From NCBI GenBank assembly GCA_034435675.1, contig DAOTWP010000376.1, positions 1 to 21,368 on the forward strand: a DNA stretch of 21,368 bases, read 5' to 3'. The stretch comes from DAOTWP01 sp034435675 (lineage in GTDB: Bacteria; Chloroflexota; Anaerolineae; Aggregatilineales; Phototrophicaceae). Shown piece by piece: positions 1 to 6,754 of the stretch (within the stretch, counting starts at the first letter, position 1; each line of letters starts with the position of its first letter). A program made the translations under genes and the position numbers. The notes beneath the pieces were generated by a model that made no database searches, had not been told where the DNA came from, and was given only the letters and a program-made list of their open reading frames with translations.

Positions 1-664
1 GATTATCCCACGCGGCGGCAGTGCGCTGCACGATTTCTGCCGCGAAAACAGTACGATTCCCGTGATTATCGGCGGCATGGGCATCTGCCATTTGTATGTG
101 GATGCCAGCGCCGATCTGGATCGTGCGCTGCCGGTGATCCACAACGCCAAAACGCAGCGCCCCGCCGTCTGCAATGCGCTGGATACGCTGCTGGTGGAGC
201 AAAGCGTGGCGGCGAACTTTCTGCCACGGGTGGTGCAGGCGCTCGGCGCAGATGGCGTGACCTTCCGGGCGGATCCGCGCGCGTATGCGCTGCTGGCAGG
301 GGACGCGCGGGTGACGCCTGCCGCTGAGGGCGATTTTGATACGGAGTGGATGGCACTGGTGCTGGGGCTGCGCGTGGTAGATGACCTCGACAGCGCGATT
401 ACGCATATCCGCGAACACAGCACACAGCATTCGGACGGCATTCTGACCCAGACAGCGGCACACGCTGAACGCTTTCTGAACGAAGTGGACTCGGCGGCAG
501 TATATCTCAACGCCAGCACGCGCTTTACGGACGGCAGCGCGCTGGGGCTGGGTGCAGAAGTCGCCATCAGCACACAGAAGCTGCACGCGCGCGGACCGCT
601 GGCGCTGGCAGAACTGACCACGTATAAGTGGATTGTCGAGGGCGATTACACAGCGCGGGCGTAA
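1..664 (+). CDS. proA: Gamma-glutamyl phosphate reductase (ProA), C-terminal part, 5' end outside window
   Basis: ProA reduces gamma-glutamyl phosphate to glutamate 5-semialdehyde with NADPH, the second step of proline synthesis, in the cytoplasm. The frame is open from base 2, so the start lies upstream of the window; about 220 of the usual 410-430 residues are seen. Family signatures are clear: IPRGG at the very start, the NAKTQRP-x-VCNA block holding the catalytic cysteine (codon 170-172), and the C-terminal GLGAEVAISTQKLHARGP stretch followed by ELTTYKW. The stop is TAA at 662-664. ProB usually lies next to ProA, but upstream sequence is not available. A hairpin of modest quality follows the stop. 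The identification is secure; only the N-terminal substrate-binding part is unseen. Confidence 0.95.
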   Translation, partial: IIPRGGSALHDFCRENSTIPVIIGGMGICHLYVDASADLDRALPVIHNAKTQRPAVCNALDTLLVEQSVAANFLPRVVQALGADGVTFRADPRAYALLAGDARVTPAAEGDFDTEWMALVLGLRVVDDLDSAITHIREHSTQHSDGILTQTAAHAERFLNEVDSAAVYLNASTRFTDGSALGLGAEVAISTQKLHARGPLALAELTTYKWIVEGDYTARA

Positions 665-684
665 CCTGCTTTTACGCTAAAAAT

Positions 685-704
685 CCTCGGCGGTCATGCC
701 GGGG
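685..704 (+). terminator. Possible hairpin after proA
   Basis: CCTCGGC (685-691) can pair with GCCGGGG (698-704), one pair being G-T, around a 6-nt loop. No T-run follows, so it is a weak candidate for an intrinsic terminator. The rest of the 665-765 gap shows no convincing promoter hexamers for the receiver gene downstream. Confidence 0.25.
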
Positions 705-765
705 CAAACTACACCGGCACCACACTGCGATCAGGTTCAACTGCTGCCACATGGGAGCAAACGTT

Positions 766-1131
766 ATGGCAAAGATACTGCTGCTGGAAGACAGCCTCGA
801 CATGCAGAATATGCTCAAGGCGCTGCTGGAGATGGAGGGGCATCGTGTCGTCTGTGCGAACAGCGGCGCGGCAGGGCTGCGTTTTCTCAACGGCACGCCC
901 ACCCTGCCGGATGTTGTGATCACCGACCGTTATATGCCTGAACTGGATGGACTGGAATTTCTGCGCGCGGCACGGTCAGATGGACGCTTTCGGGGCATCC
1001 GCATCATCATCATGAGCGCCGAAGGGGTTGATCTGGACGCGCTGAAACGCGACGGCGCGAACGCCTTCATGCTCAAGCCGCTGGATCTGGATCGGTTTCA
1101 GCTTCTGCTGCAAAAGTGGGGGCTGGCGTAA
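766..1131 (+). CDS. Stand-alone CheY-like response regulator
   Basis: A 121-residue single receiver domain with no output domain. Acidic pocket E8-D9, phospho-acceptor D54 (in ITDRYMPELDG), switch S84 (IIIMSAE) and K104 (MLKPLD) are all present, so it should be phosphorylated by a histidine kinase. The ATG at 766 is chosen because GGGAG (753-757) lies 8 nt upstream and the protein then begins MAKILLLED, the usual beta-1 strand; longer in-frame extensions would run back into proA. It is transcribed towards the two-component cluster at 1172-3834 and ends 40 nt from it. Which kinase talks to it is not shown by the sequence; the neighbouring kinase is an obvious candidate. Confidence 0.9.
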   Translation: MAKILLLEDSLDMQNMLKALLEMEGHRVVCANSGAAGLRFLNGTPTLPDVVITDRYMPELDGLEFLRAARSDGRFRGIRIIIMSAEGVDLDALKRDGANAFMLKPLDLDRFQLLLQKWGLA

Positions 1132-1171
1132 ACAACGCTGCTGTCGCTGCCGTGCCAGCCGGTCCGCCTTC

Positions 1172-1609
1172 TTAGCGTGAGGCGAAGGCAAACGGGCGTG
1201 CGCCATACTGGTCAATCACCAGCGCTGCCCCGCGCCGCAGTTCGTCAAGGCTGGTCGAAATCAGACTCTTGTACAGTTCCATAAAACCATGCGGCTTGAC
1301 CAGAAAGACGTTACAGCCGCTGGCAAATGCCCGCTGAATCAGCGTGTGGTCATCGTACATCGTGGCGATAACCAGGTATGCCTCCGGGAAGCGCTGGCGC
1401 AGCGCCTGCGTCAGTTCCAATCCGTTCATGTCCGGCAGCTTCATGTCCACCACCGCCAACCGCAGCGAGTCCATGCGTGCGGCAGCATCCAGCGCGGTTT
1501 TGCCATTCAGCGAGCCGGTCACGTCAAACCGTGCAGTGCTGATCAGCCGGACCAGAAAATCATGGTTCGCAGGGGTGTCATCAACAACTAGCGCAGCAGG
1601 GTTAGCCAT
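1172..1609 (-). CDS. Stand-alone response regulator, last gene of kinase operon
   Basis: A 145-residue receiver protein. Visible residues are D10-D11, phospho-acceptor D55 (VVDMKLPDMNG), T83 (VIATM) and K105 (FLVKP). About 25 residues follow the receiver and end in a basic/aromatic tail; there is no recognisable DNA-binding or enzymatic output. The start ATG at 1609 is preceded by GAAAGG at about 8 nt. It lies 34 nt downstream of the previous receiver gene and is most likely co-transcribed with it and the histidine kinase. It is convergent with the receiver at 766-1131. The output may be protein-protein contact, as for CheY/Spo0F-type proteins; this is inference. Confidence 0.88.
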   Translation of the reverse strand: MANPAALVVDDTPANHDFLVRLISTARFDVTGSLNGKTALDAAARMDSLRLAVVDMKLPDMNGLELTQALRQRFPEAYLVIATMYDDHTLIQRAFASGCNVFLVKPHGFMELYKSLISTSLDELRRGAALVIDQYGARPFAFASR

Positions 1610-1643
1610 AAATCACGCCTTTCAAAACAGCAATAGTTACAGG

Positions 1644-2219
1644 CTAAACATCTTTTTGTGTTTCCGGCAGCGGATCGGGCTTGGATTTTGTGGCGCTGTC
1701 CGGCTTTACACCACCTGACGGCTGTGCTGGTTCTGCCGGGCGCGATGGAGCGGGCATCGACCTGGACGCCAGCGGCACATTGTTGGGCGGCGCAGCGCCG
1801 GCGGGGGCAGGCGCAGCTTTGCTTTCCGTTCTGAGATCGGCTTGCGGTGTGCTGGCAGCAGTCTCTTTGCCATAACGCTCGAACAGCGTGACCAGTTCAC
1901 TGACAGACAGCGGTTTTGCCAGATAATCATTGCAGCCCGCCTCAAGGCAGCGCTCACGGTCACCCACCATCGCATAGGCAGTCACGGCGATCATCGGGAT
2001 CATATGCCCGGCAGCGCGCAGGCTGCGCACCACATCCAGCCCGGTCAGCGCCCCCTCCAACTGCACATCCATCAGCACAAGATCGGGCTTATCGCGGTCG
2101 AAGTTTTCGAGCGCAGTTTCTCCGTTGGTATAATTCAGCACTTCGTGTCCACCCAACCGCGCAATGCGCTGCACCAGCAAACGGTTAGTCGGGTTGTCCT
2201 CTACGTAGAGTATCCGCAT
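1644..2219 (-). CDS. Response regulator with long disordered C-terminal tail
   Basis: 191 residues. Residues 1-118 form a receiver domain: E7-D8, phospho-acceptor D51 (VLMDVQLEG), T80 (MIAVTAYA), K102 (YLAKPLS). This Cut/hybrid-kinase-type receiver resembles those usually fused to histidine kinases. Residues from about 120 on are rich in Ala, Pro, Ser and Lys and predicted disordered, with no known domain. The start at 2219 is preferred over an upstream ATG at 2282: a perfect AGGAGG (2229-2234) sits 9 nt upstream, and the protein then begins MRILYVEDN. That ribosome site overlaps the stop codon of the histidine kinase gene, so translation of the pair is probably coupled. Confidence 0.88.
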   Translation of the reverse strand: MRILYVEDNPTNRLLVQRIARLGGHEVLNYTNGETALENFDRDKPDLVLMDVQLEGALTGLDVVRSLRAAGHMIPMIAVTAYAMVGDRERCLEAGCNDYLAKPLSVSELVTLFERYGKETAASTPQADLRTESKAAPAPAGAAPPNNVPLASRSMPAPSRPAEPAQPSGGVKPDSATKSKPDPLPETQKDV

Positions 2220-2228
2220 GACCACGCG

Positions 2229-2235
2229 CCTCCTA
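2229..2235 (-). promoter_or_regulatory. Strong ribosome binding site overlapping kinase stop codon
   Basis: On the minus strand AGGAGG occupies 2234 to 2229 and shares two bases with the TAG stop (2235-2233) of the histidine kinase. It lies 9 nt from the ATG at 2219. This decides the receiver start and suggests translational coupling of kinase and regulator. Confidence 0.75.
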
Positions 2236-3834
2236 TATGCTGGTGGATTGCGGCGCGGGCAAAGAGTCCGGTTGTGTGCCATTGCTGGCGACCGTGTGCG
2301 CGGCGTTCGGTGCAGCGTTCGCTGCCTTATCAGCTACAGTCTGCGCCGCTGCATCGGGTGCAGCATCCGTCACGCCGTTTGGCGTGCTGGCAGGTACGCC
2401 GGTATGCGCAGAACCACTGCCGTTAAGCTGCGGAGTCTCGGCAGTTTCCTCGTAACGTTGCAGCACAAAGTGGAAGGTGCTGCCTTTGCCCGGTTCACTT
2501 TCCGCCCAGATGCGCCCGCCCATCAGTGTCAACAACTGGCGCGAAATCGCCAGCCCCAGTCCTGCGCCAGAGCGTGGGTCACGCCCCGTGCTGGATTTTG
2601 CCTGCTTGAATTCTTCAAAGATGATGCTCAGATCGCTGGCTGCAATGCCACTGCCGGTATCGGTCATGCTGACTTGTACGCCTTCCGGCGCGGGCTGCAC
2701 ACGTAAGGTAATTGATCCGCGATCCGTGAATTTTGCCGCGTTGCTGTACAGGTTGAGCAGCACCTGCCGCACACGTTTTTCGTCCGCCAGCACAGGCGGC
2801 AGCGGCTCAATCAGCTCGGTGCGCAGCTCAATCGGCTTAATGCCGATCAACCCCTGCGCAGTGGAGATGGTGCTGGTGACCAGCGGCGCAAGCTCCACCC
2901 GCGCGAGGCTGACTTCCAACTTGCCCGCGTCTACCTTCGCCAGATCGAGAATGTCGTTGATCAAATGCAGCAGACTGCGCCCACTGTTATAAATCTGGTT
3001 CAGGTCAGCTTCATAAGCACTGGGCAGCGGCACGTTGTCGTACATCATCGGGAATTTGAGCATCGTTTCGCTGAAGCCAATGATGGCGTTAAGCGGCGTG
3101 CGCAGTTCGTGGCTCATATTGGCGAGGAACTGTCCACGAAAATGTTTTGCCTCCTCTGCTGCCAGCCGCGCGCGATCCAGTTCGACGTTGGTTTCCTGCA
3201 ACTCTTCGCTGAGTACCTGGCTGCGCTGCAGGCTGCGCTGAAGCTCCTGCCGGCTGGCGAACAGTTCGTCATTGGTGCGCCGTTCGCGTTTATAGTTCAT
3301 CAGCGCCCACTCGGTGATCTGATACAGTTCGCCGGTGACCTGCGCGGCGAAAATGCCGCTGAGAAACATCAGCGCGACCGCAAAAATCTGTGACACACCG
3401 GGACTGCCGCCGACCACCCCGGTAATCACCAGTACGACAGCAGCGGAAACGGTAGCAAACAAAAAGGCATTGGCTGGAGGCAGCATCAGCCCGACGACGA
3501 AGACGATCACCGGCAAAATAAACGGCACGAGCTGCAGGGTGTTGGCATCGCCGTTGGTCATGGGCACGCAGACCGCCACCAGCACCCCCAGCGCGTACAC
3601 CCAGACGCCAAGGGTGTAACGATTATGCCGCAGCATGAACCCGGTCAACAGGCAGCCGATCGCAATTGCCAGTGTGGTCATAATCCACTGCGTCGCAATA
3701 CGGGCGTTTACGAGGCTGAAGGTCAGCAGCGTCCAGCCGCCAATGATGCTGGCAATGAGGGTTACTTTCCAGAGGATTTGCAGGCGGTCAATACGCACCT
3801 CCTGCGCAAAATCGGTATTAGCTGGAACGCTCAT
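2233..3834 (-). CDS. Membrane sensor histidine kinase
   Basis: 533 residues. Six hydrophobic helices lie at about 20-43, 52-69, 75-91, 101-118, 121-142 and 148-166. They have short loops, so the sensor is the membrane domain itself rather than a periplasmic domain. A coiled-coil linker (about 185-230) follows. The HisKA dimerisation domain has H242 in MSHELRTPLN. The HATPase_c domain has the N box around NLYSNAAKF (361-369), G1 DTGSGI (392-397) and G2 GAGLGLAIS (423-431). Residues 462-533 form an Ala/Thr/Pro-rich tail with no known domain. The kinase autophosphorylates and passes phosphate to receivers, probably those encoded just downstream. The signal sensed is unknown. There is no attached receiver, although this architecture is often hybrid. 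Confidence 0.92.
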   Translation of the reverse strand: MSVPANTDFAQEVRIDRLQILWKVTLIASIIGGWTLLTFSLVNARIATQWIMTTLAIAIGCLLTGFMLRHNRYTLGVWVYALGVLVAVCVPMTNGDANTLQLVPFILPVIVFVVGLMLPPANAFLFATVSAAVVLVITGVVGGSPGVSQIFAVALMFLSGIFAAQVTGELYQITEWALMNYKRERRTNDELFASRQELQRSLQRSQVLSEELQETNVELDRARLAAEEAKHFRGQFLANMSHELRTPLNAIIGFSETMLKFPMMYDNVPLPSAYEADLNQIYNSGRSLLHLINDILDLAKVDAGKLEVSLARVELAPLVTSTISTAQGLIGIKPIELRTELIEPLPPVLADEKRVRQVLLNLYSNAAKFTDRGSITLRVQPAPEGVQVSMTDTGSGIAASDLSIIFEEFKQAKSSTGRDPRSGAGLGLAISRQLLTLMGGRIWAESEPGKGSTFHFVLQRYEETAETPQLNGSGSAHTGVPASTPNGVTDAAPDAAAQTVADKAANAAPNAAHTVASNGTQPDSLPAPQSTSI

Positions 3835-3871
3835 TTCTCAAAACCTTACAATCAGAAAGTCTATTCTTCTC

Positions 3872-3877
3872 ATTATA
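3872..3877 (-). promoter_or_regulatory. Candidate -10 box of kinase operon
   Basis: A perfect TATAAT on the minus strand (3877 to 3872), 38 nt before the kinase ATG. No good -35 hexamer is seen at 16-18 nt spacing, so if real the promoter may depend on an activator. Confidence 0.4.
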
Positions 3878-3910
3878 GGTGCAAAACAGATGAATTTTCG
3901 TTAACCATAC

Positions 3911-3928
3911 CAAATTCAGACCAATTTG
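3911..3928. promoter_or_regulatory. Inverted repeat upstream of kinase promoter
   Basis: CAAATT (3911-3916) and AATTTG (3923-3928) form a 6-6-6 inverted repeat about 35 bp upstream of the candidate -10 box. Its size and place fit a dimeric regulator site, but no regulator is assigned. AT-rich sequence can form such repeats by chance. Confidence 0.25.
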
Positions 3929-3972
3929 CACACTTTTCGTTTTACAGAACAGATTACGGGGTGCAGAAATAA

Positions 3973-4004
3973 CACACCCCTGCGGGGGGGATTGCAGGGG
4001 TGTG
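3973..4004 (-). terminator. Terminator hairpin after fadA
   Basis: A perfect 11-bp stem: CACACCCCTGC (3973-3983) with GCAGGGGTGTG (3994-4004), and a 10-nt loop containing seven G. It begins 38 nt after the fadA stop. On the minus strand the stem is followed by TTATTTCT, giving a moderately U-rich tail. It separates fadA from the kinase promoter. Confidence 0.65.
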
Positions 4005-4041
4005 CGTATTCAGGGGCGCGGCTGAAGGGCGCGCCCGCTGT

Positions 4042-5226
4042 CTACTGCAAGTTTTCGAAGATGCCTGCCGCGCCCATACCGCCGCCGATGCACATGGTCA
4101 CCATGCCGTAACGTAACTTGCGACGGCGCATTTCGTGCATCAACTGGACGGTCAGCTTGGCGCCGGTGCAGCCCAGGGGATGCCCCAGGGCAATCGCGCC
4201 ACCGTTGACATTGACTTTCGCCGGATCCAGCTCCAGGTTGCGGATTACGGCGAGCGACTGTGAAGCGAATGCTTCGTTCAGTTCGATCAGGTCAATCTCA
4301 TCCAGCGTCATGCCGGTGCGTTTGAGCAGTTTGGGTATGGCGGCAATCGGACCGACGCCCATGATTTCCGGGCGCACACCGGCAACCGCAAAACCGACGA
4401 AGCGCAGCAGCGGGGTCAAGCCCAGTTCTTCTGCCTTTTCGCGCTCCATGACAATCACCCCTGCCGCGCCGTCACTCAGCGGGCTGCTGTTGCCGGGGGT
4501 GACATTGCCTGTAGGCGTAAACGCCGGTTTCAGCGCCGCCAGCGCTTCTACGGTGGTTTCGCGGCGCAGGTGTTCATCTTTTTCCAGCCGCATTTTGACG
4601 CTGGTGGGCAGCCCGTCTGCACCGATCACCGCTTCTTCCCATTCAAAGGGGACGATTTCTTCGGCGAACTTGCCCGCGTCCTCGGCGGCGGCGGCTTTCA
4701 TGTGGCTGTTATAGGCGAATTCGTCCATATCCTGACGGCTGACGTTAAATTCCTTCGCCACACGTTCGGCGGTCAAGCCCATGCTCATATACACGTTGGG
4801 GTCGTGTTCCGCCATATACGGGTTCGGGCTAAGGTGATGCCCGGTCATCGGCACCGACGACATACTCTCTGCCCCACCGGCAATAATCACATCGGCTTCG
4901 TTGGCGATAATGCTGTTCGCCGCCTGCGCGATGGTCTGCAAGCCGCTGGAACAGAAGCGGTTGACGGTTTGTCCGGGGGTATCGACCGGCAGCCCGGCGC
5001 GCAAAGCGATCACCCGCGCGAAGTTCATGCCCTGGCTGCCTTCCGGCATGGCGCAGCCCATAATCACATCGTCAATATCTGTCGCGGCAAGTCTGCCGTC
5101 GGTCTGGCGCATCAGTTCCTGGATGACGGCTGCCGCCATGTCGTCCGAGCGCGCATTGCGTGTATTGCCGCGCACTGCTTTGCCAACGGCGGTGCGGCTG
5201 CCCGCTACAATTACAGCTTCACGCAT
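4042..5226 (-). CDS. fadA: Acetyl-CoA acyltransferase (3-ketoacyl-CoA thiolase)
   Basis: 394 residues, the normal thiolase length. It cleaves 3-ketoacyl-CoA with CoA to acetyl-CoA and a shortened acyl-CoA, the last step of beta-oxidation; biosynthetic acetoacetyl-CoA formation cannot be excluded from sequence. The nucleophilic cysteine is in NRFCSSGLQ (about residue 92). The histidine is in GGAIALGHPLGCTGAK (about 350) and the second cysteine in MCIGGGMGAAG (about 380). The ATG at 5226 has AGGA about 10 nt upstream. It is the last gene of a same-strand series that starts with fadN; in Bacillus the fadN, fadA and fadE genes form one operon. Here a nuclease/toxin-antitoxin cassette lies between fadN and fadA. 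A strong hairpin follows the gene. Confidence 0.93.
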   Translation of the reverse strand: MREAVIVAGSRTAVGKAVRGNTRNARSDDMAAAVIQELMRQTDGRLAATDIDDVIMGCAMPEGSQGMNFARVIALRAGLPVDTPGQTVNRFCSSGLQTIAQAANSIIANEADVIIAGGAESMSSVPMTGHHLSPNPYMAEHDPNVYMSMGLTAERVAKEFNVSRQDMDEFAYNSHMKAAAAEDAGKFAEEIVPFEWEEAVIGADGLPTSVKMRLEKDEHLRRETTVEALAALKPAFTPTGNVTPGNSSPLSDGAAGVIVMEREKAEELGLTPLLRFVGFAVAGVRPEIMGVGPIAAIPKLLKRTGMTLDEIDLIELNEAFASQSLAVIRNLELDPAKVNVNGGAIALGHPLGCTGAKLTVQLMHEMRRRKLRYGMVTMCIGGGMGAAGIFENLQ

Positions 5227-5275
5227 GATACTTTGTCCTTTGTCTTACTTCACTTTGCGAAATACGAAACTTTAT

Positions 5276-5728
5276 CTACGGATGATTGTAGGGATTATCT
5301 ATCGGCAACCCTTCAGCGCCAGCGGCGATGAGCAAGCGCTGGTCGCCTGTGATAAACGTCGGATTGACTTGCAAGGCTGCTGCGACATTCAGCGCAGATG
5401 CTAACTGAATGGCGTCAAGTGTGCGCAAATTGTGCTTCTCTACCATATTTCGGGCGCGCCGTAAGACCATACTATTAATTTTGACGACCCGGTACTGCGT
5501 ACGAAGATGTTTAGAAAAACTGACTTTTGTTCGCTGTGAATCACTCTGTGTCAAGCGTTTTTCATGTTTCAATCGAACTATAACGCTAAATAGTTCCACT
5601 GAAGTCAACTCCGAGATATAGATGTGATTCCCATATTGGGGATAGATCCAGCTCTTGACCCACGTACTACCCACTTCCAACTAATATCTTCGCATTAGCG
5701 CACTAGTATCCACAAAGAAATGGCTCAA
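5276..5728 (-). pseudogene. VapC-type PIN-domain toxin, interrupted by an in-frame TAG
   Basis: Read from a TTG at 5728, the frame gives MSHFFVDTSALMRRY, then TAG (5683-5681), then LEVGSTWVKSW and on to the stop at 5276. Without the stop it would be 150 residues, the usual size of this toxin family, ending in the common P-x-NHP tail. PIN acidic residues are D7 (VDTSAL), E45 (SVEL), D105 (TLDAIQLA) and D129 (ITGDQRL). D7 is cut off from the rest by the stop, so re-initiation at TTG 5680 would yield a protein lacking the first metal ligand. PIN toxins are Mg-dependent ribonucleases held in check by the partner antitoxin. Start TTG overlaps the antitoxin stop as TTGA, the usual coupling. The stretch is visibly more AT-rich than its neighbours. 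Alternatives are an assembly error or natural stop suppression. Confidence 0.8.
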
Positions 5729-6075
5729 CGCGGATCTCGATCTTCGTCAATGTATGCATCAATCGAGCGACCTCCTCCGAAGCGTTTGCCAATCTCCTCT
5801 AACTCGGCTTCCAATTCCTCTTCGGTCATCGCCTCAAACGCAGCAGTAATCGCGGGATCATCATTTTCGCCAAACCAGTCGTCGGGATCATATGCAACTA
5901 GCAGCCCTGCCGCCTTCAACCGCCGATCAATTTCTTCTGGCGTGAGTTCAGCAGGTTGCCCTGTGGGCTGTCCGGCGGGTGCAATTGTCAATTGGACCTC
6001 CTGCCCCTCGCGGAGTCCAACAGGTTCCAGCAGTCGCAGCACGCCCCGTTCATAAACTGCACGTACCGTCGCCAT
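5725..6075 (-). CDS. AF2212-like (DUF104) antitoxin
   Basis: 116 residues. The N-terminal 32 residues (VRAVYERGVLRLLEP then LREGQEVQLTI) match the short beta-rich AF2212/DUF104 antitoxin domain, whose members sit upstream of PIN toxins. A Pro/Gly linker and a strongly acidic C-terminal part (about 45-116, many Glu/Asp) follow; the latter would wrap the toxin. The gene is intact, unlike both of its cassette partners. Its ATG at 6075 lies three bases after the stop that the upstream Uma2 gene would have without its frameshift. Its own TGA overlaps the toxin's TTG start. The role as antitoxin is inferred from family and gene order. Confidence 0.8.
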   Translation of the reverse strand: MATVRAVYERGVLRLLEPVGLREGQEVQLTIAPAGQPTGQPAELTPEEIDRRLKAAGLLVAYDPDDWFGENDDPAITAAFEAMTEEELEAELEEIGKRFGGGRSIDAYIDEDRDPR

Positions 6076-6078
6076 CCC

Positions 6079-6656
6079 TCATGCTTCTTTCCCAGCTAAA
6101 CCAGCGAATATCTCGCGCACAGGCATCGAAAAGCCCGGCAGCAGCTTGCCACCTGTCAGCGTATCAGCGTATCCGTCTCGGTCAGGATCGCTTCACTGTC
6201 GAGCGTATACACTTCGACGATGCGCTGATCGGTGAACACCAGCCAGACCATGTTGACCCCGTTCGCCAGATAATAACGCGCCTTTTCGCGCATCGTCTTC
6301 ACAGGCTGATCCGGTGACCTGACTTCTATCGCAAGATCGGGCATGCGGGGTACACTACCGCGCTGCACGGGTGGCGCTGCCGGATTTACGGTAAACGCCA
6401 GATCAGGAATACGCGCGTTATGCTGATCCTCAGGATTGCGATAGCGTCCTTCGATCACAAGGCGTCCGATCCCGGTCTGGCGGCTGTAGTTCCACAGAAA
6501 GCCGTGCAGATTGCCTGTTGCGACGCCGTGTTCTTCGGTGGGCACTTTTTCCACAATCTCCCCGTGAATCAATTCAAGCAGCCGTTCAGCGTTTTCCGCC
6601 GTATCAGCAACCTGCTCGAACATCTCCACCGTCGTTAAGCGCCGCTCGATTGCCAT
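6079..6656 (-). pseudogene. Uma2-family (DUF820) endonuclease, frameshifted near the 3' end
   Basis: Uma2 proteins have a PD-(D/E)XK-type nuclease fold; their cellular role is largely unknown. From ATG 6656 (GGGAA about 10 nt upstream) the frame gives 166 residues, with family marks PDLAF (84-88) and MPDLAIEVRSP (105-115), K120/K125 and VWLVF. It stops at 6156 after TETDTLIR. The expected C-terminus is present in another frame just beyond: LTGGKLLPGFSMPVREIF, stop at 6079. The break coincides with an exact tandem duplication of 8 bp (6158-6173). Removing one copy restores a 189-residue protein ending three bases before the antitoxin start. The truncated protein keeps the core motifs and might still fold; whether it is active is unknown. 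Confidence 0.8.
6158..6173. repeat. 8-bp tandem duplication causing the Uma2 frameshift
   Basis: AGCGTATC occurs twice in direct succession (6158-6165 and 6166-6173, plus strand). One copy fits the family-consistent reading frame; the second shifts it. An eight-base insertion by replication slippage is the simplest explanation. Confidence 0.85.
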
Positions 6657-6754
6657 TGCTTCTATTCCCGCAATTGACAGGTTATGCCACACGTCAACAA
6701 TCCGTCAGGGCAACTCAACAGAGCCGCCCTGTTCAACATGCCTACATTGTACGC

